A DNA stretch of 64,000 nucleotides from Pseudomonas laurylsulfatiphila (lineage in GTDB: Bacteria; Pseudomonadota; Gammaproteobacteria; Pseudomonadales; Pseudomonadaceae), in assembly GCF_002934665.1 (NCBI RefSeq), contig NZ_NIRS01000002.1, positions 186,001-250,000 on the forward strand, written 5' to 3'. The position numbers and the translations under genes were made by a program. Below, piece by piece: positions 18,205 through 25,949 of this stretch (positions are counted from its first letter, which is position 1; each line of letters begins with the position of its first letter). The notes below the pieces were generated by a model. It worked only from the letters and a program-made list of their open reading frames with translations. It ran no database searches and was not told the DNA's origin.

Positions 18205-18921
18205 TCAGGCCGCCACGCCGGCGGTGAACAGGTAACCGGCGCCGTGAATGGTGATGATCAACTGCGGTTCGGCCGGGTCGTCGTGCAGCTTGCGACGCAG
18301 GCGTCCGACCAGCACGTCGATGGAGCGGTCGTTGGGCACCCATTCGCGGTTGCGGATCTGGTCCATCAATTGATCGCGGCTGAGGGTGTGGCCGCTGTTG
18401 CGCAGGAACACGCTGAGCAACTGGTATTCGCCGTGGGTCAGCAGGGTTTCGTTGCCCGATGGATCGATCAGGCGCCGACGGTCGGTGTCCAGCGCCCAAT
18501 CGGCGAACTGCTTGACCGGTTTAGCCAGCGCAACGGCCGGCTGTGGCATTTGCGCATGACGTACCCGGCGAATCAGGTTTTTCGCCCGGGACACCAGTTC
18601 CCTTGGATTGAGGGGTTTGATCACATAGTCATCGGCGCCGCATTCGAGGCCGACAATGCGGTCGATTTCATCAAAGCGCCCGGTGATCAGGATGATCCCG
18701 ACCTCCGAACGCACCCGCAGCTCGCGGGTCAGGGTCAGGCCGTCCTTGCCCGGCAGGCGGATGTCGAGCATCACCAGGTCGACGGCCTGGCTGGCGAGGA
18801 AGGTTTCCGCCAGTTCCGCCGTGGCGGCGCAATGGACGTCGTAGCCTTCCTGGGACAGGTAGGCGTGCAGCAGATCGCGAATCAGCGGATCGTCATCGAC
18901 GATCAGTACCCGAGGAGTCAT
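18205..18921 (-). CDS. aruR: OmpR-family response regulator AruR-like
   Basis: DNA-binding response regulator of 238 residues. The receiver domain shows VLIVDDDPLIRDLL, the phospho-acceptor aspartate in LVMLDIRLPGKDG and the conserved lysine in DYVIKPLNP. The C-terminal winged helix has LTHGEYQLLSVFLRN and VLVGRLRRKLHDD. It is the first gene of a three-gene set with the binding protein and AruS. A short UUCG hairpin (18940-18951) lies in its leader. Target genes are probably the permease and the aru catabolic operon. Confidence 0.88.
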   Translation of the reverse strand: MTPRVLIVDDDPLIRDLLHAYLSQEGYDVHCAATAELAETFLASQAVDLVMLDIRLPGKDGLTLTRELRVRSEVGIILITGRFDEIDRIVGLECGADDYVIKPLNPRELVSRAKNLIRRVRHAQMPQPAVALAKPVKQFADWALDTDRRRLIDPSGNETLLTHGEYQLLSVFLRNSGHTLSRDQLMDQIRNREWVPNDRSIDVLVGRLRRKLHDDPAEPQLIITIHGAGYLFTAGVAA

Positions 18922-19013
18922 CGCTTGGTGTCCGGCTCAGGCCCGAAGGCCAGTTTCTTATTAGAGTGTTTTCCCGCATCGGCGCCAGAGAGTATCCAGT
19001 GTTGAACAACTGA

Positions 19014-19661
19014 TCAACAGTCGCTCGTCTGCACGCAAAAGCGCTGGCGTCCACCGGCCTGCAAACCATCGACCCAGGCCTCGCAGATCTGAATGCCCTG
19101 TTCCGGGGTAAAGGTCCCGGGGTTCAGCCCGGACTCCAGCCACAGGCCGTCGAGCAAGGCGCTGAGGCTGATGGCGGCGAGGTCGGCGTCGAAGTTTTCC
19201 CACCCCTCCTCCTGGGCCAGTTCCGCCAGCACCTTGCGCAGGATGGCGCGATACTCGCCATAGGAATGATCGTGGGCCTTGTTGATCGCCTCGGCGGTTT
19301 TCACCGCACCCCAGAACGCCAGCCAGGCATCGATCAGCTGCGGATCGAGCAATTCGGCGGAAAACGAACCGCGGAAAAACGCCGACAATCGCTCCCGGGC
19401 ATTCGGTGCGGCCTGTTCCATGGCGTCGCGCAACAGGGTCATGACCCGCCCGGTGATCGCCATGTAGGCTTCGGCCACCAGTTCATCCTTGCCGGAATAG
19501 TGATGGCTGATCAGCCCCACCGAGACCCCGGCCTCGGCGGAAATCTTGCGGATCGACGCGCCCTGGAAGCCGTGACGCTTGAGGCACACCAGCGTCGCCT
19601 CGATCAGGTTGGCTTTGCGCAACTCCGGTTCCATGCGGGAAAAACGGGCTTCCTGGTTCAT
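19014..19661 (-). CDS. TetR-family regulator, BetI-like
   Basis: Cytoplasmic repressor of 215 residues. The N-terminal HTH is clear (residues about 15-60: FQGASIRKISAEAGVSVGLI, then HHYSGKDELV), and the C-terminal ligand domain resembles the BetI subgroup. Start ATG 19661 has AAGGAG 10 nt upstream; longer frames read into REP-like DNA. It may control the class II aldolase-like gene and the PotD-like binding protein upstream on the same strand. The inducer is unknown; BetI itself responds to choline. Confidence 0.85.
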   Translation of the reverse strand: MNQEARFSRMEPELRKANLIEATLVCLKRHGFQGASIRKISAEAGVSVGLISHHYSGKDELVAEAYMAITGRVMTLLRDAMEQAAPNARERLSAFFRGSFSAELLDPQLIDAWLAFWGAVKTAEAINKAHDHSYGEYRAILRKVLAELAQEEGWENFDADLAAISLSALLDGLWLESGLNPGTFTPEQGIQICEAWVDGLQAGGRQRFCVQTSDC

Positions 19662-19782
19662 GGGCGACACGCTCCTTGGTTCAATCGTTTGGGCCTGCGC
19701 GGGTTGGCGATGGGCTGAACGACTGTACAGCAAGAGAGGGCCTTGTCTCCAGTCAGTTGCCAGTCTGGCAGACCGTGGCGCG

Positions 19783-19806
19783 CCCATCGCGAGCAAGCTC
19801 GCTCAG
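19783..19806. repeat. Single REP, family B
   Basis: One unit with the core ATCGCGAGCAAGCTCGCT, without a facing partner, between the TetR-type regulator and the aldolase-like gene. Confidence 0.75.
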
Positions 19807-19823
19807 ACAACATAGGATCTGGA

Positions 19824-20612
19824 TCAGTCGCGGTAACCCGGCGCCACTCGGTCCAGCATCCGCAACAACGCCGCCCAGGCCAGTTGCATGGCATCCGGAT
19901 CGTTCAACTCGCCCTCTTCCAACGGCCGCCCCGGATCATTGAACTGCCGTTCGGTGTGCGCGCAGACCTCGTGCGACGGCAAAACAATTTCACCGGCCGC
20001 TTGCGCGGCCAACTGGATTTCGCAGGCTTTTTCCAGATAGTACATGCGCAGGAACGCCTGGCTCACCGTTTCGCCCACCGTCAACAAACCGTGGTTGCGC
20101 AGCATCAGGACCGACTTGTCGCCCAGGTCCGCCACCAGCCGTTGTTGCTCGCTCAGGTCCAGCGCTACGCCTTCGTAGTCGTGATAGGCGACGCGGCCGT
20201 AGAACTCCATGGAAATCTGGTTCACGGGCAACAGCCCGCACTTCAACGCCGCCACCGCACAACCGGATTTGGTGTGGGTGTGCAGCACGCACTGCGCGTC
20301 TTCCCGAGCACCATGGATGGCGCTATGGATCACGAAACCGGCCGGGTTCACCGGGTACGGCGATGGCTCTACGGCGTGGCCATCGAGGTCGATTTTCACC
20401 AGGTTGGAAGCGGTGATTTCGTCGAACATCAGCCCGTAGGGGTTGATCAGAAAGTGATGCTCCGGCCCCGGAATGCGCACCGAGATGAGGGTGAAGATCA
20501 GGTCGGTCATGCGAAAGTGCGCAATCAGGCGGTAGCAGGCCGCCAGTTCCTCACGCAGGCGCTGCTCGGTGGCGCTGCGCTCAGGGGCCAGGTGGCTGGC
20601 GATGTTGTTCAT
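19824..20612 (-). CDS. Class II aldolase/adducin family protein
   Basis: Soluble protein of 262 residues with the metal-dependent class II aldolase fold. The zinc ligands appear as VLHTHTKSG (two histidines) and RNHGLLTVGE (third histidine). Members act as aldolases, epimerases or decarboxylases, so the reaction cannot be stated. Start ATG 20612 is chosen over a frame extension of 17 codons that lacks family similarity. It is followed by the TetR-type gene and preceded by a REP pair and the PotD-like binding-protein gene on the same strand. Confidence 0.88.
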   Translation of the reverse strand: MNNIASHLAPERSATEQRLREELAACYRLIAHFRMTDLIFTLISVRIPGPEHHFLINPYGLMFDEITASNLVKIDLDGHAVEPSPYPVNPAGFVIHSAIHGAREDAQCVLHTHTKSGCAVAALKCGLLPVNQISMEFYGRVAYHDYEGVALDLSEQQRLVADLGDKSVLMLRNHGLLTVGETVSQAFLRMYYLEKACEIQLAAQAAGEIVLPSHEVCAHTERQFNDPGRPLEEGELNDPDAMQLAWAALLRMLDRVAPGYRD

Positions 20613-20673
20613 TGTCGTGGTTCTCCAGGCTGAGTGGCTGGGCGCTAGTGTACAGCCGCCCACTAACGCTTTT

Positions 20674-20758
20674 CTGTAGGCGCTGGCTTGCCAGCGAAGG
20701 CGGCCTTGAAACTTGCGCGGACCATGAGATCGTCATCGCTGGCAAGCCAGCTCCTACA
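20674..20758. repeat. REP pair, family A (inverted)
   Basis: Facing palindromes at 20674-20700 and 20731-20758 with the TGGCTTGCCAGCG core and its complement fill the gap between the PotD-like gene and the aldolase-like gene. Confidence 0.9.
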
Positions 20759-20772
20759 AAGTCCGCGCCAGG

Positions 20773-21822
20773 TTATTTGCTGGCCCAGGCGTTGAAGCGC
20801 TCTTCCAGCTCTTCGCCATGATCGACCCAGAAGCCGACGTTCATCGACAGCGCGCCCTTGAGGTTCTGCGGTGCGGTGGGCACCCATTGCGCCAGCTTGT
20901 CGTCCAGCCGTGCGGCGGCCTGGATGTTGGTCGGGCCGTAAGGGATCTGCTGTACGTAATTGACCTGGGCGTCCGGCTGATTGGCGAAGGCGATGAATCG
21001 CTTGGCCTGGTCCACGTGTCTGGAGCCTTTGATGATCGCCCAGTAGTCCATGCCGTACAGGCTGCCGGGCCAGACCAGGCCGAGGTGACTGCCTTTCTGC
21101 GCGGCGTCGGCGATGCGTCCGCTGTAGGTCGAGGTCATCACCACGTCGCCGGCGGTCAGCCACTGCGGCGGTTGCGCGCCCGCCTCCCACCACTGGATGT
21201 AAGGCTTGAGTTCAGTGAGTTTGGCGAATGCCCGGTCCACGCCTTGCGGGGTGCCGAGTACTGTGTAGACGTCTTCGGTTTTCACGCCGTCCGCGAGCAA
21301 GGCGAATTCCAGGTTGTACACCGCGCGTTTACGCAGCCCGCGCTTGCCGGGGGTCTTCTTCACGTCCCAGAAGTCTGCCCAGGAGGTCGGGGGCTGGGCC
21401 AGTTTGTCGGTGTCGTAGGCAATCGCTACGCTCCACACCAGTGCGGCGGAACCACATTCTTGTGCCGCTTGCGGGATCAACTGGTCGGCGTGGCCCAGGC
21501 GGGTCCAGTCCAGGCGCTCGTACATGCCTTCCTCGCAGCCGCGCATCAGGTCGGGGCCTTCGATCTGCACCACGTCCCAGTCGACGTTGCCGGTGTCGAC
21601 CATCACTTTGATTTTGGCCATCTCGCCGTTGTATTCGCTCTGGATCACCTTGCTTTGATCCACGGCGGCGAAGGGTTGAAAGAACGCCACGTCCTGGGCT
21701 TTTTGTCCGGCTCCGCCGTATCCGACCACCACCATGTCCGATGCTGCCTGAGCGCTGCCCAGGCCCATGGCCACGGACAACACCAAGGGATAAAAACCGT
21801 GCTTGAGCGTGTGCGATTTCAT
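20773..21822 (-). CDS. PotD-like ABC transporter substrate-binding protein
   Basis: Periplasmic binding protein of 349 residues with a signal peptide (LVLSVAMGLGSAQA, cleavage before ASD). It has the SBP_bac_8/PotD pattern, including VDWDVVQIEGPDLMRGC, PTSWADFWDVKKTPGKRGLR and MDYWAIIKGSRHVDQAKRFI. Polyamines, betaines and related cations are typical ligands. No permease or ATPase genes flank it. It is divergent from the amine oxidoreductase gene across a 316-bp region with an operator-like palindrome, so the two are probably co-regulated. Confidence 0.9.
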   Translation of the reverse strand: MKSHTLKHGFYPLVLSVAMGLGSAQAASDMVVVGYGGAGQKAQDVAFFQPFAAVDQSKVIQSEYNGEMAKIKVMVDTGNVDWDVVQIEGPDLMRGCEEGMYERLDWTRLGHADQLIPQAAQECGSAALVWSVAIAYDTDKLAQPPTSWADFWDVKKTPGKRGLRKRAVYNLEFALLADGVKTEDVYTVLGTPQGVDRAFAKLTELKPYIQWWEAGAQPPQWLTAGDVVMTSTYSGRIADAAQKGSHLGLVWPGSLYGMDYWAIIKGSRHVDQAKRFIAFANQPDAQVNYVQQIPYGPTNIQAAARLDDKLAQWVPTAPQNLKGALSMNVGFWVDHGEELEERFNAWASK

Positions 21823-21931
21823 CGAGGGTTCCTCTTGCAGGTGCCGCCCGGACAGAGGTCGGCGCAGCCCTTTTTTTATTGTTGTGAGGTACGGCCCGGG
21901 AGCGGGCTCGAAATGAAATTACTCCACGCCG

Positions 21932-21960
21932 CAGTAAAAAAACAAGTTGATTTTTTACTG
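21932..21960. promoter_or_regulatory. Perfect inverted repeat, candidate operator
   Basis: CAGTAAAAAA (21932-21941) and TTTTTTACTG (21951-21960) are exact inverted repeats of 10 bp with a 9-bp centre. Their centres are 19 bp apart, about two helical turns, as for a dimeric regulator. The site lies between the divergent PotD-like and amine oxidoreductase genes. The XRE-cupin protein encoded just downstream is the first candidate to bind it. Confidence 0.5.
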
Positions 21961-22008
21961 AAGGTAAATTTCTATAGCACAATAATAACAACCGAAAACC
22001 TGATGCCT

Positions 22009-22112
22009 CTGTAGGAGCGAGCCTGCTCGCGATGGACCTGAGAACGCCGCGGGGTGTCAGGTACCCAGCGTTATCGTTAACGTCCATCGCGAGCACGCTC
22101 GCTCCTACACAG
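22009..22112. repeat. REPIN, family B ends (104 bp)
   Basis: Facing REP ends (22009-22035 and 22084-22112) have the GGAGCGAGCNTGCTCGC core. The inner segment, read on the minus strand, begins GGACGTTAACGATAACGC. It aligns with the inner segment of the family A REPINs at 33601, 33724 and 53915. It fills the end of the 316-bp gap before the oxidoreductase gene. Confidence 0.9.
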
Positions 22113-22138
22113 GTCAGCCTGCCTGGAGTACCCGCACC

Positions 22139-24100
22139 ATGCCGACCTCGACACCTGCCTTCGCGCACCTGTTCGACCCCCTGGAAATCCGTGGCAAGCG
22201 CCTGAAAAACCGCATCATGTCCAGCGGTCACGACACCTCGATGCCCACCGACAATCTGGTCAACGAGCAATTGATCGCCTACCACCGGGCACGTGCCGAA
22301 GGCGGTGCCGGGCTCATCGTGCTGCAAGTGGCCGGTGTGCACGACAGTGCGCGCTACACCTCCCATGTGCTGATGGCCACCGACGATGCGTGCATCGAGG
22401 GCTATCGCAAACTGGCGCAAACCTGCCATGCCCACGGCACCGTGGTGTTGTCCCAGGTGTTCCATCCGGGGCGGGAGATCATGGAGTCCAGCGATGGCCT
22501 GCTGGCGGTGGCCTATTCGGCCTCGTCGGTGCCCAATGAACGTTTCCGGGTGATGCCCCGCGCCCTCGATCAGGCCATGATCGACGAGATCGTCGCCGGT
22601 TATGCCGCTGCCGCCCGCCGCCTGCATCAGGCCGGGATCGATGGCGTCGAAGTAGTTGCCAGCCATGGTTACCTGCCGGCGCAATTCATCAATCCGCGAG
22701 TCAACCGGCGCACCGATGGTTACAACGGAGATTTGGAACAACGCTTGCGTTTTCTGCGCGAAGTCATCGAAGCCGTGCGTGCGGCGACCGATGAACAGTT
22801 CATCATCGGCCTGCGCATTTCCGCCGACGAGCGCGACCCCGAGGGCCTGACCGAAGACGAATCCCTGGCTGCCGTACAGTCACTGCAAGCGCAGCTCGAT
22901 TACGTGCACATCGTCGCCGGCACCTCGGCCTCCCTTGGCGGCGCGGTGCATATCGTGCCGCCGATGGCGATCGAGGCGGCGTACCTGGCCAAGGAAGCCG
23001 GGACGTTCAAGGCCGGCTTGAACATTCCGCTGTTCGTCACCGGGCGCATCAACCAGCCCCAGGAGGCCGAGCTGATTCTGGCTCGCGGCCAGGCCGACGT
23101 GTGCGGCATGACCCGGGCGCTGATCTGCGATCCGCAGATGCCCAACAAGACCGACACCGGCCGCGTCGAAGACGTGCGCGCGTGCATTGCCTGTAATCAG
23201 GCGTGCATCGGGCACTTTCACAAGGGCTTGCCGATTTCCTGCATCCAGCACCCGGAAACCGGCCGCGAGCTGATTTTTGCCGAACGCCGACAGGCGATAA
23301 ATCGCAAACGCATCATGATCGCCGGCGGCGGCCCGGCCGGGATGAAAGCAGCCGCTGTCGCCGCCCAGCGCGGACATGACGTGACCCTGTACGAGGCCGG
23401 TTCACAACTCGGCGGCCAGGTGTTGCTCGCGCAGTTGCTGCCACGGCGCAGTGAGTTTGGCGGCGCCAGCACAAATCTGCAGCGGGAAATGCAGCTGGCC
23501 GGGGTACGCGTGGTGCGCAATACGCGGGTCAATCGGGCGCTGGTGGAGCAGGAAAAACCCGACATGGTGATCGTCGCCACCGGTGCCGAGCCCTACTGGC
23601 CAAGCTTCGAGCGTGGCGGTGAATTGCAGGTGGTGGATGCCTGGCAGGTCTTGCGCGACGAGGTACAGATCGGCCGCTCGGTGGTGGTGATCGACTGGCG
23701 CTGCGACTGGATCGGCCCCGGCATCGCCGAGCGCCTGGTACGCGCCGGGCATCAGGTGCAACTGGCGGTCAACGGCACCCATTGCGGGGAAAACCTGCCA
23801 CTGTACGTGCGTGATCAACTGGCTGGCGAGCTGCATAAACTGGGCGTGCCAATCACGCCGTACGCGCGGCTGTATGGCTGCGATGACAACACGGTCTACC
23901 TGCAACACACCGCCAGCGGCGAGCCGATGCTGATGGAGAACATCGATACGCTGGTGCTGTGTCAGGGTCACCAACCCGTGGATACGCTGGGTGCCGAGCT
24001 GCAAGGGCTGGTGGAGTTTCGCCGCATCGGCGACTGCCTGGCGCCGCGCACCGCCGAAGAAGCGATTTATGAAGGCCTGAAAGTCGCGTGGGAGCTTTAA
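22139..24100 (+). CDS. FMN/FAD/4Fe-4S oxidoreductase (NADH:flavin oxidoreductase family, amine demethylase-like)
   Basis: Enzyme of 653 residues. The N-terminal OYE-type TIM barrel (about 10-350) is followed by a 4Fe-4S cluster motif CIACNQACIGHFHKGLPISC and a C-terminal FAD/NAD(P) Rossmann domain beginning IMIAGGGPAGMKAAAVAAQR. This is the trimethylamine dehydrogenase/2,4-dienoyl-CoA reductase architecture, also seen in dimethylglycine and N-methylproline (stachydrine) demethylases. Neighbouring polyamine- and betaine-type binding proteins favour an N-methylated amine over an enoyl-CoA substrate. The exact substrate is unknown. Confidence 0.88.
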   Translation: MPTSTPAFAHLFDPLEIRGKRLKNRIMSSGHDTSMPTDNLVNEQLIAYHRARAEGGAGLIVLQVAGVHDSARYTSHVLMATDDACIEGYRKLAQTCHAHGTVVLSQVFHPGREIMESSDGLLAVAYSASSVPNERFRVMPRALDQAMIDEIVAGYAAAARRLHQAGIDGVEVVASHGYLPAQFINPRVNRRTDGYNGDLEQRLRFLREVIEAVRAATDEQFIIGLRISADERDPEGLTEDESLAAVQSLQAQLDYVHIVAGTSASLGGAVHIVPPMAIEAAYLAKEAGTFKAGLNIPLFVTGRINQPQEAELILARGQADVCGMTRALICDPQMPNKTDTGRVEDVRACIACNQACIGHFHKGLPISCIQHPETGRELIFAERRQAINRKRIMIAGGGPAGMKAAAVAAQRGHDVTLYEAGSQLGGQVLLAQLLPRRSEFGGASTNLQREMQLAGVRVVRNTRVNRALVEQEKPDMVIVATGAEPYWPSFERGGELQVVDAWQVLRDEVQIGRSVVVIDWRCDWIGPGIAERLVRAGHQVQLAVNGTHCGENLPLYVRDQLAGELHKLGVPITPYARLYGCDDNTVYLQHTASGEPMLMENIDTLVLCQGHQPVDTLGAELQGLVEFRRIGDCLAPRTAEEAIYEGLKVAWEL

Positions 24101-24144
24101 GGCTGTTTATACTCCGGGGCTTTACATACACATGATCGCTCTGT

Positions 24145-24227
24145 GTAGGAGCTGCCGCAGGCTGCGATCTTTTGATCTTGTTTTTGAAAAGCAAGATCAA
24201 AAGATCGCAGCCTGCGGCAGCTCCTAC
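24145..24227. repeat. REP pair, family C, perfect 36-bp inverted repeat
   Basis: Arms 24145-24180 and 24192-24227 are exact complements over 36 bp with an 11-bp centre. The arms carry GTAGGAGCTGCCGCAGGC and extend through GATCTTTTGATCTTG. Located between the oxidoreductase and the XRE regulator, it would form a very stable hairpin and may attenuate read-through. Confidence 0.92.
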
Positions 24228-24262
24228 AGGGGTGTAGCGAAGACCCGGGTTTGGAACTCAGC

Positions 24263-24859
24263 ATGAGCAATAACAGCAAGAAACCGTCCGAAACCGGCAG
24301 CGCCGAACCGCATTTCCTCGGCACACGCATTCGCGGCCTGCGCAAACGCCGGGGCATGACCCTCGCGGAACTGGCGCAACAAAGCGAACTCACGGCCGGC
24401 TACATCAGCCAGCTGGAGCGCAACCTCGCCTACCCGTCGATTCCGGCGCTGTTCAACATTGCCCGCAGCCTCGGTGTCACCATCCAGTGGTTCTTCGCCA
24501 GTGAAGCAGTTACCGCCCCTGAAGACGATGGCGTGGTGGTGCGCAAGAACAGTCGCCTGAACGTGCATTACGAAGACGGCATCGTCGACCAGTTGCTGAC
24601 CCCGCAAGCCAACCGCCAACTGGAAATGCTCCACTCACGGTTCCCGCCTGGCACCTACAGCCAGCAAAGCTACAGCCATGAAGGCGAAGAAGCCGGGTTT
24701 CTGCTGTCCGGCAGCTTCGAACTGTGGGTTGGCGAGCGCCATTTCCAGCTCAATGAAGGCGACAGCTTCAGCTTTTCCAGCCAGGAACCGCACCGCTACG
24801 GCAACCCCGGCGATGTGGACGCGGTGGTGATCTGGGTGATTACGCCGCCGACGTTTTAA
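24263..24859 (+). CDS. XRE-family regulator with C-terminal cupin
   Basis: DNA-binding regulator of 198 residues. The HTH lies at about 20-75 (MTLAELAQQSELTAGYISQL) and a small-molecule-sensing cupin at about 115-195 (SYSHEGEEAGFLLSGSFELW, SSQEPHRYGNPG). Proteins of this build (PuuR, BauR, PauR) control polyamine and beta-alanine catabolism in Pseudomonas and enteric bacteria. Start ATG 24263 is the first ATG in frame. The stop overlaps that of the convergent AraC gene. Likely targets are the adjacent oxidoreductase and PuuA-like genes. Confidence 0.9.
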   Translation: MSNNSKKPSETGSAEPHFLGTRIRGLRKRRGMTLAELAQQSELTAGYISQLERNLAYPSIPALFNIARSLGVTIQWFFASEAVTAPEDDGVVVRKNSRLNVHYEDGIVDQLLTPQANRQLEMLHSRFPPGTYSQQSYSHEGEEAGFLLSGSFELWVGERHFQLNEGDSFSFSSQEPHRYGNPGDVDAVVIWVITPPTF

Positions 24860-25788
24860 CGCCGGCCGCGCCCGATGGGCTGCGCGACACTCGCACGCTT
24901 GAGGGTGTCGCTCGGCAGTTCCTTGAACAGCGCGCGATAGCTGCTGGAAAATCGCCCCAGGTGCCAGAACGACCAGTGCATCGCCACTTCGGCCACGGTG
25001 GTTTGCGTGGGCGTGCGGTTCAGCAGTTCGCGGCGGGCGCTGTTGAGGCGGCGCAGGCGCAGCCATTGGGTCGGCGCCATGCCGGTGTAGGTCTTGAATG
25101 CATGCTGCAACTGGCGCAGTGAAACCCCGGCCACCTGGGACAGTTCCAGCAGGTTGAGGTGTTCTTCCGGGGTGTCCGCCGCCCATTCCCCTACCCGCTT
25201 CATGATCGCCCGCTCTCCGGCACGGCGCTGCAACGCGCCCTGGTCGAGGCCGACACAGGCGTTGTCGAGAATGAACAGACAGTCTTCCAGCAATTGCTGG
25301 GTCAGCGCTTCGCGGCTCGGTGGATCGAAGGTCTGCGACAGCCGCGTCAGGGTCCCGCTGAGCCAGCGGCAGAACAGCGCGTTCTGCTGCGAGTTGAGCG
25401 GCGCCATGAACAGCCCTTCGAGCCGGGCGATGTCGAGGCTGTGGCGTTTTACGAACTCCGGCCCGAACACCACGGCGATTTCCTGGTAGTTCTCCGGGGT
25501 GATCCAGATGTTGCGACTTTCGCCATTCAACACGTACAGCGCGTTGTCGCCGCGATCGAAACAGAACGACAACGAGCCCTGGGGCGCACTGAAATTCTGC
25601 TCGACCCGGGTGTTCATCGACTCTTCGTAAATCTCCACGCCCTGCAGATCCAGATAGCGCACCAACCCCGCGAAATGCCCCGGCGACATCTGCTGGTAAT
25701 GCTGAATCCAACCCGGTGTGGCGCGGATTTGCTCGGCGACATCGGCGGTGTTGAAGGCTTGGACCTGGAGGGAATTGGAACCTGTCAT
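24856..25788 (-). CDS. AraC-family transcriptional regulator
   Basis: Regulator of 310 residues with an N-terminal sensing domain and a C-terminal double-HTH of the AraC type (GVSLRQLQHAFKTYTGMAPT, then the second helix pair around VAEVAMHWSFWHLGRFSS). It is transcribed divergently from the PuuA-like gene, with a 161-bp gap, so control of that operon is likely. Its stop codon overlaps the stop of the XRE gene. The inducer is not known. Confidence 0.88.
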   Translation of the reverse strand: MTGSNSLQVQAFNTADVAEQIRATPGWIQHYQQMSPGHFAGLVRYLDLQGVEIYEESMNTRVEQNFSAPQGSLSFCFDRGDNALYVLNGESRNIWITPENYQEIAVVFGPEFVKRHSLDIARLEGLFMAPLNSQQNALFCRWLSGTLTRLSQTFDPPSREALTQQLLEDCLFILDNACVGLDQGALQRRAGERAIMKRVGEWAADTPEEHLNLLELSQVAGVSLRQLQHAFKTYTGMAPTQWLRLRRLNSARRELLNRTPTQTTVAEVAMHWSFWHLGRFSSSYRALFKELPSDTLKRASVAQPIGRGRR

Positions 25789-25949
25789 GGGTGACCTTAC
25801 GCACTCTTTTGGTGCGCTTTGTGCTGCTTAAAGTGGATAGATGGAACCGCAAGGCTCGCCCAAGATAGACCTCAACGCGCTACAGGGGAAGTGTCCGGCG
25901 GATGAAACCGGCCTCTCCTGGCGTTAATAAAACCAATAACGAGGTCTTT

